Positions 51,521-59,385 of a stretch of DNA of 64,000 nucleotides are shown piece by piece (positions within the stretch are counted from its first letter, which is position 1; the number at the start of each line of letters is the position of its first letter). Location of the stretch: positions 62,001 through 126,000 of the forward strand of contig NZ_WNZY01000001.1 of NCBI RefSeq assembly GCF_009725205.1. Direction: 5' to 3'. Under the pieces are notes generated by a model. The model had not been told where the DNA came from and ran no database searches. It worked only from the letters and a program-made list of their open reading frames with translations. The DNA comes from Paenibacillus timonensis (lineage in GTDB: Bacteria > Bacillota > Bacilli > Paenibacillales > Paenibacillaceae). The translations under genes were made by a program, and so were the position numbers.

Positions 51521-52162
51521 ATGAAAACTTTACTTATTAACGCACATCCTGATTTTACAAACCACAATCACTTTTCCATTCAATTGCAACAAAAATTTAT
51601 TGATAAGTACAAGAATGAATTTCCAGACGAGGAACTGACAATCATTCATCTTTATGACATGGATATTCCGAGAATTGAAGCAGATGGATTGCTTGCGATT
51701 TGGAACAAACAACAGTCTGACATCGCCCTAAATCCAACTGAAGCAGAGATTGCCAAACAGTCTGCTGCATTATTGACCCAATTCAAGGACTACCATCGGA
51801 TCGTCATTTCAACGCCGCTGCATAACTTTAACATTACATCTCGGCTAAAAGACTACATGGATAACGTCCTCATCGTTCGTGAAACGTTTAAATACACAGA
51901 GTCGGGCTCTGTGGGACTGATGACCGATGACTATCGATTGCTTCTGCTGCAAGCCTCAGGTGGTATCTATACGAATAACGACCGTTATACTGCATTAGAT
52001 TTTGCCCCTAATTATCTAAAAGAGATGTTTACGAATATCATGGGCTTTAGCCAGTTCGATTTGGTTCGCGCTCAAGGAACGGATATCTTGTCTGCGGACA
52101 AGGTGTGGGAGCAAGCAAATAGAGATCTCGAAAAGGCGTTTAGACATTTTTACGAAAATTAA
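51521..52162 (+). CDS. azoR: FMN-dependent NADH-azoreductase/NAD(P)H dehydrogenase family
   Basis: 213 residues behind AAAGGAG. Flavodoxin-like fold: MKTLLINAHPDFTNHNHFSI, YHRIVISTPLHNFNITSRLK, LLLLQASGGIYTNNDRYTAL. Dimeric FMN enzyme reducing azo dyes and quinones with NADH. Oxidative-detoxification gene under the divergent WYL regulator. Confidence 0.9.
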   Translation: MKTLLINAHPDFTNHNHFSIQLQQKFIDKYKNEFPDEELTIIHLYDMDIPRIEADGLLAIWNKQQSDIALNPTEAEIAKQSAALLTQFKDYHRIVISTPLHNFNITSRLKDYMDNVLIVRETFKYTESGSVGLMTDDYRLLLLQASGGIYTNNDRYTALDFAPNYLKEMFTNIMGFSQFDLVRAQGTDILSADKVWEQANRDLEKAFRHFYEN

Positions 52163-52165
52163 TCG

Positions 52166-52642
52166 TCATTTAGGATCAATAGCTATAAACTCGTCAATCG
52201 TTTCAGGGGTGTGTTTGCCTTCTTTTCCTTGGAAAAGGTCAATATTAACGGTAACATCCATACAACCCAGATATGTTCCATTTTTATCCCGGACAGCCAT
52301 GAATTTTTGATAAATTTGGCCGGATTCCCCAGATCGTTTCGGGAACCAAAATTCCCATTCATCGCGTGCTCCTGAACGAAAATCATTCAACAATTTTTCA
52401 ACGTGATGCGCCACTTTGGGGTGAAGTTCAAGCACATGGCGACCAATGGCTTCTTTACGACGACCATGGACACGATTTGGATTATTGGAATACCAGCGGA
52501 AAATATCGTTAGCATCGCAAAAACCCATTTCAAACGGCAATAGATTAATAATCGAATCCAAAGTGCTTGCTTGAATGGCACCCGTTTCAAAATTGATGAT
52601 CGCTTCAGGACTAATTAATTCTGACAATTTATCTTTAGACAT
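52166..52642 (-). CDS. PAS-domain protein (DUF438/PAS_10-like)
   Basis: 158 residues. A single PAS sensor domain: LDSIINLLPFEMGFCDANDI, FRWYSNNPNRVHGRRKEAIG, RHVLELHPKVAHHVEKLLND, YQKFMAVRDKNGTYLGCMDV. The PAS part corresponds to the C-terminal sensor of DUF438 proteins but stands alone here. It ends 3 nt from the convergent azoreductase stop. Ligand (heme or flavin) unknown; its Cys in GFCD and His residues are candidates. Confidence 0.85.
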   Translation of the reverse strand: MSKDKLSELISPEAIINFETGAIQASTLDSIINLLPFEMGFCDANDIFRWYSNNPNRVHGRRKEAIGRHVLELHPKVAHHVEKLLNDFRSGARDEWEFWFPKRSGESGQIYQKFMAVRDKNGTYLGCMDVTVNIDLFQGKEGKHTPETIDEFIAIDPK

Positions 52643-52823
52643 ATAAAAACCTCCTTTATGGAATCTCCCTATAGGAGATGGATCTATTAGCTAATAATGA
52701 TAGCATGAATAATAATTCAAATTGTGACTTGTTTCACAAAAAACGAAATAGCCAGGATTTCCAGAGTCACACATCCGCTTCACCTCAAATATGATGGGTC
52801 TAGAAATTGAATGAGGTGAGCAA

Positions 52824-53267
52824 ATGGCAGTCGTGAAATCCAGGCAACAGGATATCGATATGTTGGCAAGGTTGCTCCGGGCCGAGGCGGAGGCCGAAGG
52901 CGAAATGGGCATGCTCCATGTTGGAGCAGTTGGCATTAACCGAATCAGAGCGAATTGTTCCGATTTCACAGGAATCCGGACCATTCCCCAAATGATTAAC
53001 CAGCCGCATGCATTCGAAGCGCTGCAACATGGGATGTATTATCAGAAAGCAAGAGATAGAGAACGCCGTCTGGCGCAACGGGTTGTAAACGGAGAACGGA
53101 GTTGGCCAGCCAAATTCTCGCTATGGTATTTCCGCCCAGGATCGTATGACAACCCCGGACCCTGTCCGCCAACTTGGTATAATCAGCCGTTTGTTGGTCG
53201 ATGGAAGAAACATTGTTTCTATGAACCGACGGCGGAAGAATGCGCAAATGTATATAATACGTTTTAA
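52824..53267 (+). CDS. SleB/CwlJ-type cell-wall hydrolase
   Basis: 147 residues behind TGAGGTGAGC. Hydrolase_2 domain: LARLLRAEAEAEGEMGMLHV (catalytic Glu region), GAVGINRIRANC, FSLWYFRPGS, NQPFVGRWKKHCFYEPTAEE. No signal peptide, like CwlJ, so placed in or on the developing spore rather than exported. Cleaves cortex peptidoglycan during germination by family knowledge. Good evidence that the organism forms spores. Confidence 0.92.
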   Translation: MAVVKSRQQDIDMLARLLRAEAEAEGEMGMLHVGAVGINRIRANCSDFTGIRTIPQMINQPHAFEALQHGMYYQKARDRERRLAQRVVNGERSWPAKFSLWYFRPGSYDNPGPCPPTWYNQPFVGRWKKHCFYEPTAEECANVYNTF

Positions 53268-53279
53268 AATTAGTTAGCA

Positions 53280-53325
53280 AAAGGACAGTTAGGGCACATG
53301 GAGTAGCCTTAACTGTCCTTTTTTT
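53280..53325 (+). terminator. Rho-independent terminator after the SleB-type gene
   Basis: Long stem AAAGGACAGTTA(GGGC) with (GCCT)TAACTGTCCTTT, then TTTT. Very stable. Confidence 0.9.
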
Positions 53326-53429
53326 ATTCATGACTCCAGAGTTCTGTGCCATCACAGGAAATCTCACATCAGCTGTGGAATACCCTATTATAGATTTTAT
53401 CAATGAACATGAAAGGTTGATTATTGCTT

Positions 53430-54548
53430 ATGCACGACTACAAGCTCACAATAGCCAAAGCCATAACAAGGCTTACAAACTTTTTGCCGCTTGCCCTAAT
53501 CGTTGCATTTGTGGCCGGTAGCCTTGCGGCCTGCAGCAGTTCCTCCCCAGGTAAAGAAACCCCAGTGGTGACGCAAGTATCCGGCAGCATTTATCTGTAC
53601 GGCGAAGCACATGGCAATGCCAAGATTATCGATAAGGAATTTGAATTGTGGTCGAAATATTATCATAACGAGGGCATGAGACACCTATTTGTCGAGTTGC
53701 CCTATTTTACCGCCGAATCCTTGAATCTATGGATGCAGGCGGACAATGACGATATTCTAGAGGAGATTTATGCGGATTGGAAGGGAACGGCTAGCCACAA
53801 TCCATATACCAAGGCATTCTACATAAAAATAAAAAGCGAGTGTCCGGAGACGATTTTCCATGGTACAGATGTCGGGCATCAATATGAGACGACCGGGAAC
53901 CGATACTTATCGTATCTTGCGGCTAACGATCTGACAGGATCGGAAGCGTATACGTTAACAACGGAAGCGATCGAGCAAGGTCGCTTGTTTTACAGCAAAG
54001 AGGACGACGTCTATCGGGAGAACAAGATGACCGAAAACTTTATCCGCGAATTTGAAAAGCTGGACAGCGAGAGCATCATGGGCATTTACGGCTCAGCTCA
54101 TACTGCGCTTGATGGAATGGACTATGTTACCAGATCCATCCCTTGTATGGCCAATCAATTACAGGCGCATTATGGCGATAACCTTTATTCTGAGGACTTA
54201 AGCTGGACGGCCAAAGATATTGAGCCATTGAGAGTAGATACCATCACCTTACAGGGCAAGGAGTATGCGGCATCCTATTTTGGGAAGGAGGATCTGAACG
54301 GGTTCAAGGATTATGCCTATCGAGAATTTTGGCGAGTGGAGGACGCCTATGAAGATGTCAAAAACCTGTCGCTGCTGGACAATTGTCTTCCTTACAATAA
54401 CTACCCGATGCTGATCAAAGCAGGCCAGGTTTTTATGATTAGCTACATAAAGACAGACGGTTCCGTTGAGAGAGAATACCATCTGTCTAACGGCCTGATT
54501 TGGGAAGGCATGGATTCAACACAACAATTCTCGACGGCTAATCCGTAA
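53430..54548 (+). CDS. Lipoprotein with EreA/ChaN-like domain (unknown function)
   Basis: 372 residues from ATG at 53430, or 374 from a TTG two codons upstream. A lipoprotein signal peptide with lipobox LAAC (Cys near residue 35) is followed by a Ser-rich linker. The mature part starts SGSIYLYGEAHGNAKIIDKE, resembling the 'GExHG' catalytic start of the erythromycin-esterase/ChaN/TraB superfamily, with FVELPYF, HGTDVGHQYE and MGIYGSAHTALDG repeating the E and H positions. It may be a membrane-anchored hydrolase; the substrate is unknown. Own promoter not obvious. Confidence 0.75.
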   Translation: MHDYKLTIAKAITRLTNFLPLALIVAFVAGSLAACSSSSPGKETPVVTQVSGSIYLYGEAHGNAKIIDKEFELWSKYYHNEGMRHLFVELPYFTAESLNLWMQADNDDILEEIYADWKGTASHNPYTKAFYIKIKSECPETIFHGTDVGHQYETTGNRYLSYLAANDLTGSEAYTLTTEAIEQGRLFYSKEDDVYRENKMTENFIREFEKLDSESIMGIYGSAHTALDGMDYVTRSIPCMANQLQAHYGDNLYSEDLSWTAKDIEPLRVDTITLQGKEYAASYFGKEDLNGFKDYAYREFWRVEDAYEDVKNLSLLDNCLPYNNYPMLIKAGQVFMISYIKTDGSVEREYHLSNGLIWEGMDSTQQFSTANP

Positions 54549-54584
54549 TGTGAAGATGATGATCTCTACCGCAGTACGCGCCGC

Positions 54585-55211
54585 TTAACGTTTGCCAATT
54601 GCCGCCCGGGGACGCTGGAACTGCTGGCGCGCGAGCTCAACCTCTGCCCTAATAACGCAGTCCTCAACATGATCGTTGAACAACCCCATCGCTTGCATGA
54701 AAGCGTACATCGTCGTCGGGCCGACGAATTTCCAGCCTTGCTTTTTCAGCTCTTTCGACAGCGCGATCGATAGCGCCGAAGTGGATGCGGTCTGCGGCTC
54801 CGCAAGTTGACTCCGGTCGGGCTCGTATTTCCAGAAGAAGGCGGCCAACGAGCCCTCCCGTTGGACCATCTCTTGCGCCCTCCGTGCATTATTGATGACC
54901 GCCTCGATCTTGCCCCGATGGCGGATAATGCCTTCATTCCCGAGTAGACGCTCTAAGTCGCGATCTGTATAGTCCGCGATCCGGTTAAAGTCAAAATCAT
55001 GGAATGCAGCACGGAAGTTCTCACGTTTCACTAGAATCGTTCGCCAACTCAGGCCCGATTGGAAGCCTTCCAGGCAGATCTTCTCGAACAACCGGCGATC
55101 GTCGTCGACCGGGAACCCCCATTCGGTATCGTGATAATCAAGAAACTCCGGGGCGGCGCCGCACCATCTACAACGCGGTCTACCGTCCTTTTCTGCTATG
55201 ATTGTGTTCAT
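54585..55211 (-). CDS. tag: DNA-3-methyladenine glycosylase I
   Basis: 208 residues from ATG at 55211 (MNTIIAEKDGRPRCRWCGAA) behind GGAGG. Zinc-site Cys and His residues CRWCG and YHDTEWGFPV, and LFEKICLEGFQSGLSWRTIL with the recognition pocket, are intact. The later His-Cys (FNDHVEDCV) completes the zinc site. Removes 3-methyladenine from alkylated DNA. Its start lies inside the end of the preceding tetR gene (32-nt overlap). Confidence 0.94.
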   Translation of the reverse strand: MNTIIAEKDGRPRCRWCGAAPEFLDYHDTEWGFPVDDDRRLFEKICLEGFQSGLSWRTILVKRENFRAAFHDFDFNRIADYTDRDLERLLGNEGIIRHRGKIEAVINNARRAQEMVQREGSLAAFFWKYEPDRSQLAEPQTASTSALSIALSKELKKQGWKFVGPTTMYAFMQAMGLFNDHVEDCVIRAEVELARQQFQRPRAAIGKR

Positions 55212-55797
55212 GGGTTTCCTCCTCATTTGAGTGTGCCAGCAGCGAGCTCAACCAGTCGCACATCTGTTCAATTTCATACCGTATAAACTTCTCGTCCCGA
55301 AAAGCTTGTGCCAGCGTAGCGACGCCTTGGCTACGGGCAAGGAGGTGCATCGCCAACTCGTCGGCTTCAGCCTCGCGGCCAAGCAGAGTGAACTGCCGGC
55401 CTAACCAGGTCCGAAAGAGGTTGAACAGCTCAATCGCTTCCGGTTGGGAGGCGTGATTCAGTTTTGACAACTCTGTGCATAGCGTACCGACGGGGCAGCC
55501 GTACATTTGGATATCCGTCTGGTTTGCGGTCAGAATGTGAATAAAGCTCTTGATGCGATCCTCGGGCCGTTCCCCATCCTCTTCCCAACGCATGAGCATG
55601 TTCCGGGTATCCTCTAGCCGCACTTGGATGACGGCATCCAATATTTCGTCCTTGGATTTGAAGTAGTAATAGAAGTTTCCTTTGGAGATTTGAACGGAAT
55701 CGGCAATATCCGCAAAAGAAGTATGTTCGTAGCCGCGCTCATAAAATAGCCGGTCGGCCGAATCGATAATGTGTTCCCGCGTTACTTTCCCCTTCAT
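55180..55797 (-). CDS. TetR/AcrR-family regulator
   Basis: 205 residues from ATG at 55797 (MKGKVTREHIIDSADRLFYE) behind GTGGAGG. Helix-turn-helix TSFADIADSVQISKGNFYYY with the FKSKDEILDAVI exit. C-terminal TetR_C (LTANQTDIQMYGCPVGTLCT), a pattern seen in AcuR/YxaF-like repressors with a Cys-containing loop. Two matching operators lie 50-100 bp upstream. Co-transcribed with tag, an unusual pairing. Confidence 0.92.
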   Translation of the reverse strand: MKGKVTREHIIDSADRLFYERGYEHTSFADIADSVQISKGNFYYYFKSKDEILDAVIQVRLEDTRNMLMRWEEDGERPEDRIKSFIHILTANQTDIQMYGCPVGTLCTELSKLNHASQPEAIELFNLFRTWLGRQFTLLGREAEADELAMHLLARSQGVATLAQAFRDEKFIRYEIEQMCDWLSSLLAHSNEEETHEHNHSRKGR

Positions 55798-55849
55798 GAT
55801 GAATACCTCCACAGCCGACCTTCGTTACCGCCCATCGGCTCAATTAAAA

Positions 55850-55898
55850 TTAGGACGATCGTCAAACTTGCAACATCAAATTAGCACGATCGTCCTAA
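55850..55898. promoter_or_regulatory. Paired TetR operators and minus-strand promoter
   Basis: Operators TTAGGACGATCGTC (55850-55863, right arm degenerate) and TTAGCACGATCGTCCTAA (55881-55898, near-perfect 18 bp). Minus-strand promoter TTGACA, 17 bp, TAATTT overlaps the second site, with the -35 at 55901-55906. Confidence 0.8.
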
Positions 55899-56064
55899 TT
55901 TGTCAAAACCATCCGATTTTCAGAAATGTAACCGTGGTACAAGTCTTCCAATCTCCCAAGACCGAATGACAAAATTGTTAGGTCGTGGTAAGGCGATGGT
56001 TCAGGCCTGCCAGGCAGGATAAGATGGGAGGAACGAAGTCGGAATTTTGAAAAGGGGTATCTTG

Positions 56065-56880
56065 ATGAGGTTGTTTGAACTGTTGCTTCTGTTGTCAAAC
56101 CTCGGATTGTTTGCGTTAACCGTCGGCTTAAAAAAAGGACGTCAAAGAACTCCACTCTTCGCTCTAAGCGGGATCGCCACACTGCTATTGGTCATTCACG
56201 GGACGGTGTAAGGATACAGAATTCAGCTATTGTTCCCTTATTGCATAACGATCCTGTTTTTAGTCATTTCAGGTTATCGTTATTTGAAAAAAACGGGCTT
56301 CCCCAAAATCCCGCGATTCATGTTGGGTTCAGTTTATACCGCTATAGCGATCATGCTAGTCGGAACAATTCGTCCACATTTGGTAAGACGTCTGATTCTT
56401 GCCGGGACTGGGCCGCAGGGCGGGCGCGATATGCATGGCTGGAATAACGAAATAAATAATCACGCGTACAAAGATGTCCAAGGCGCTGAAGACATATTCT
56501 ACTTGTTCTTTGCTCCGACAACGACAAGTCAGCACAAAGGGCTTGAATTCGTAGGACGTATCTTCACCCGGTCCGAAGACCGCGACGAGATGCCTTCGTT
56601 GCAAGTACGCGATGCTCAAGCAAAAGCGATCATCGATTGGGGCATTCCGGATCTGAGTAAACTGGCTCGTCTTGCAGGAATAAGGCAGCCCACGCTTGTC
56701 GCAAACGGTAACCATGACATTATGGTGCCTACTGTTAACTCCTACCTGCTTGCCGGACATATTCCCAATGCAGAGTTAATGATTTACCCTGATGCGAATC
56801 ACGGTTTCTTATTCCAGTATCCGCGTGAATTCGCCGAGAAAGTGAATGCCTTCCTGAACGAGGAGGCCTCAAACGCTTAA
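56065..56880 (+). pseudogene. Chimeric alpha/beta-hydrolase pseudogene with in-frame stop
   Basis: From ATG at 56065 one frame reads MRLFELLLLLSNLGLFALTV ... LLLVIHGTV, then TAA at 56209 (one base from GAA), then GYRIQLLFPYCITILFLVIS, a three-helix membrane N-terminus as in PAF-acetylhydrolase-like lipases. After MLVGT near 56370 the sequence switches to IRPHLVRRLILAGTGPQGGR ... HIPNAELMIYPDANHGFLFQ, the C-terminal part of a different, soluble alpha/beta hydrolase with its catalytic His (NHGF) but without the nucleophile region. Two genes have been fused by deletion and a nonsense change has followed. Confidence 0.75.
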
Positions 56881-56918
56881 CAGGCGAACATTGTTGGAAT
56901 CCACTAGCTAGTATCTGT

Positions 56919-56950
56919 GAAGGACGCCCGATTGGGGCGTCCTTCATTTC
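56919..56950 (+). terminator. Rho-independent terminator-like hairpin
   Basis: Arms GAAGGACGCCC and GGGCGTCCTTC around GATTG, then ATTTC; follows the pseudogene. Confidence 0.7.
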
Positions 56951-56969
56951 GTTCAATGGAAAGTGGGGA

Positions 56970-57000
56970 TTGACCTTGGACATTACTCCAATGTTATGAT
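56970..57000 (+). promoter_or_regulatory. MerR-type promoter with 19-bp spacer
   Basis: TTGACC (56970-56975), 19-bp spacer, TATGAT (56995-57000), with inverted repeat TTGGA-N6-TCCAA inside the spacer. This is the classical layout activated by MerR-family proteins through DNA untwisting; the gene it precedes encodes one. Confidence 0.8.
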
Positions 57001-57021
57001 TTTTATGGGAAGGAGGCACAT

Positions 57022-57438
57022 ATGAAAATCAAGGATTTTGCGAGCAAATATCATCTCCAAACGGATACCCTTCGTTTTTATGAGAAAGAGAACTTATTGA
57101 ATCCAATCCGACGGGAAAATGGCTATCGGGAATTTGACGATGAATGTGAAAAACAGATCCAGCTTATCATCGTATTAAAGCAATTAGGTTTTACAATCAA
57201 GGAAATTCAACAATTGCTTCTAATACGAGATGACAGATCGATATCGACAGAATGTAAGGATACTACCGTGATGTTGTTGAATCAAAAAATGATGAATCTG
57301 GAGGAAAAAATCCGGTTTTACCAACAGGCCTTGAAAGTCGTGCAAACCATTAAGGAACTTGCAAGTGAAGTGGAGTATCTAGAGAATGTAGATGATATTG
57401 AAAAATTATTGCTTAGTTTATTTCAAAATGATGAATAA
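57022..57438 (+). CDS. MerR-family regulator
   Basis: 138 residues behind AAGGAGG. MKIKDFASKYHLQTDTLRFY, then EKENLLNPIRRENGYREFDD (winged helix), followed by the dimerisation coiled coil with LNQKMMNLEEKIRFYQQALK. The C-terminus has no metal-binding Cys cluster (a single Cys at TECKD), so an organic effector is more likely. Autoregulated through the 19-bp-spacer promoter. Confidence 0.93.
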   Translation: MKIKDFASKYHLQTDTLRFYEKENLLNPIRRENGYREFDDECEKQIQLIIVLKQLGFTIKEIQQLLLIRDDRSISTECKDTTVMLLNQKMMNLEEKIRFYQQALKVVQTIKELASEVEYLENVDDIEKLLLSLFQNDE

Positions 57439-57452
57439 GGAGGAGAGATAAG

Positions 57453-57806
57453 ATGACGAATAAACAAATCGTTCACGTTGAGTATGCACTTGCCTTTGCA
57501 CTTTCTTTATTCATTTACATCCAGCTGCACTTTCCTATTTGGCTGTTTGCTGTTCTTTTATTTGTTCCTGATCTTACTATGCTTGGTTACGCCATGAACA
57601 AGAAGATAGGTGCGATGGTTTACAATTTCGGGCACACCTTTATTTTCCCCCTGTTACTAGCATCAGGCTCCTTATATTTGTCAAACGATAATCTGCTATT
57701 AGGGTCGGTGATCTGGATCGCTCATATCTGTATGGATCGAGCCATAGGGGCGGGGTTGAAATACCCAGATTCTTCGTTTAGGGATACACATCTACAAAAG
57801 ATTTAA
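57453..57806 (+). CDS. DUF4260-family membrane protein
   Basis: 117 residues behind AAGGAGGAGAG, 14 nt after merR. About four hydrophobic helices; the family pattern VEYALAFALSLFIYIQL ... MLGYAMNKKIGAMVYNFGHT ... AHICMDRAIGAGLKYPDSSF is characteristic. Function unknown; the operon suggests it is induced through the MerR protein. Confidence 0.88.
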   Translation: MTNKQIVHVEYALAFALSLFIYIQLHFPIWLFAVLLFVPDLTMLGYAMNKKIGAMVYNFGHTFIFPLLLASGSLYLSNDNLLLGSVIWIAHICMDRAIGAGLKYPDSSFRDTHLQKI

Positions 57807-57809
57807 TGA

Positions 57810-57843
57810 GAAGCTCGCTGTCACCGCAGCGAGCTTCTTTATT
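57810..57843 (+). terminator. Rho-independent terminator after the MerR-DUF4260 operon
   Basis: Perfect stem GAAGCTCGCTG / CAGCGAGCTTC around a 6-nt loop, then TTTATTT. Confidence 0.88.
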
Positions 57844-57917
57844 TCCTATTTGCTGTAGTAATGGCCTTGTTCAAGGTCTGGGATTTGAGCAGGGGACACC
57901 AAGATCGTAAAATAAAA

Positions 57918-57946
57918 TTGACATGGTGTATAGTTTAGTATACATT
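57918..57946 (+). promoter_or_regulatory. Promoter with overlapping dyad for the membrane protein - Xre operon
   Basis: TTGACA (57918-57923), 17 bp, TACATT (57941-57946); inverted repeat GTATA-N6-TATAC within the spacer, a likely site for the Xre-type protein encoded in the operon. Confidence 0.75.
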
Positions 57947-57985
57947 ATGTTTAATCAACTTTACTTTATCGAAGGCGGTGTCTAC

Positions 57986-58432
57986 ATGACGTATCAGGAA
58001 AAGAAGAGCATCGTATCGTTAATCAGCACCATACTTATTTTTACAGTGTACTGCCTGTACAAGTACCCGGAGTATCCCGATGAAGTGCTGGATTCAAATG
58101 TAACTTTCCATTACTGGGGGTCCTTCGTTCTGGTATTAACCTTGGTTTCCATCGCAGCACATATCGTGATTAGCATCATCTTTAACATCCTCTTCCGAAT
58201 AACGACGGGTGAAAAGGAACCTGCTTTCGCGGATGAAATGGATAAGCGCATCGACTTGTTGGCCTTTCGAAATTCATTTGCTGTGTTTGTCCTTGGTTTC
58301 CTTCTAGCCATGGGCTCATTGGTGATAGACCAGCCCTTGAAGGTGATGTTCATCGTCCTCATCGTCTCTGGATTTCTATCAGACGTAACCGGTTCAATTT
58401 CGAGACTGTATCACTACAGAAGAGGAGTTTAA
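57986..58432 (+). CDS. Membrane protein paired with an Xre-type regulator
   Basis: 148 residues from ATG at 57986 (MTYQEKKSIVSLISTILIFT); the open frame upstream to 57923 overlaps the promoter. Four hydrophobic segments and a cytoplasmic loop with FRITTGEKEPAFADEMDKRI, an acidic 'DEMDK' pattern seen in small membrane proteins that accompany HTH regulators (DUF2178-like). It precedes the Xre gene by 1 nt. Possibly a sensor or anti-regulator (inference). Confidence 0.8.
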   Translation: MTYQEKKSIVSLISTILIFTVYCLYKYPEYPDEVLDSNVTFHYWGSFVLVLTLVSIAAHIVISIIFNILFRITTGEKEPAFADEMDKRIDLLAFRNSFAVFVLGFLLAMGSLVIDQPLKVMFIVLIVSGFLSDVTGSISRLYHYRRGV

Positions 58433-58433
58433 G

Positions 58434-58661
58434 ATGGGTAAAATTCTTGTTGGCAATCACATCAGAAAAATACGGTTCAATCATCACGAAATGACTCAGC
58501 AGCAGTTGGCCGACAAGGTTGGTGTAACCAGGCAAACGATTGTGGCTCTTGAAAAGGGAAACTACTCCCCGTCACTGGAGCTGGCCTTTCGTATTGCACG
58601 GGCCTTTAACTTGCCGTTGGAAGAGGTATTCTTTTATGGAGAAAACTCAGAGGAGAGGTGA
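58434..58661 (+). CDS. Xre/Cro-type helix-turn-helix regulator
   Basis: 75 residues (MGKILVGNHIRKIRFNHHEM). Single HTH_3 domain: MTQQQLADKVGVTRQTIVAL, EKGNYSPSLELAFRIARAFN, ending EEVFFYGENSEER, the YozG/YgzD small-regulator type. Its stop overlaps the GTG start of the next gene (GTGA). Confidence 0.93.
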   Translation: MGKILVGNHIRKIRFNHHEMTQQQLADKVGVTRQTIVALEKGNYSPSLELAFRIARAFNLPLEEVFFYGENSEER

Positions 58662-59374
58662 GGGAATTGGATTTCTCAACGAAGACTGCATCAAGGATCA
58701 CAGGTGTTCTTTTTGTTATTGCTGCCCTTACGGCTATACTAGGTGTTATTTTGTATAAACCGCTCCTGAACGATTCGGACTACCTGATTCAAGGCGCCGC
58801 ACATGCGAATCAGGTGGTTCTGGGGTCGCTTATGGAGCTGATCCTTGTCGTTTCAGCGATAGGTACAGCAACCGTGATGTTCCCCTATTTGAAACAATAT
58901 AGTCGAACGATTGCGATTTGGCATGTTTGCTTCCGGTTTTTGGAGGCCATTGTGATTACGGTAGGGGTCATCAGCGTAATGTCCTTGTTGGCCTTAAGTC
59001 AGGACTATGTAGCAGCGGGGGGGCCGGATATCGCTTCCTATCGGGTTTCGGGTACATTGCTAAAAGCCGTGCACGATTACACATTTTTGCTAGGACCTAA
59101 TTTTTTCCTGGGAATCAATACGATGATGTATAGCTACATTTTTTATAAGTCGAAGCTTGTACCCAGATTTATCCCGATATTGGGTTTGACCGGGTCAGCC
59201 TTAGTTCTGCTTGCTGCCTTATTAGAAATGTTTGGGGTCATTGATCAAGTCTCGGCTTGGGGCGGGATCTTGGCGCTCCCAATCTTCGCCAATGAGATGA
59301 TCCTTGCAGTGTGGCTCATCTTAAAAGGGTTTAATGAGTCCGCAACCCATTCACGGTTTCGAACGCAAAGATAA
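58658..59374 (+). CDS. DUF4386-family membrane protein
   Basis: 238 residues from GTG at 58658. Six hydrophobic helices and the family pattern SRITGVLFVIAALTAILGVI ... GSLMELILVVSAIGTATVMF ... LLGPNFFLGINTMMYSYIFY ... NEMILAVWLILKGFN. Function unknown; translationally coupled to the Xre gene. Confidence 0.9.
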   Translation: MRELDFSTKTASRITGVLFVIAALTAILGVILYKPLLNDSDYLIQGAAHANQVVLGSLMELILVVSAIGTATVMFPYLKQYSRTIAIWHVCFRFLEAIVITVGVISVMSLLALSQDYVAAGGPDIASYRVSGTLLKAVHDYTFLLGPNFFLGINTMMYSYIFYKSKLVPRFIPILGLTGSALVLLAALLEMFGVIDQVSAWGGILALPIFANEMILAVWLILKGFNESATHSRFRTQR

Positions 59375-59385
59375 AGGAGAAGAAG

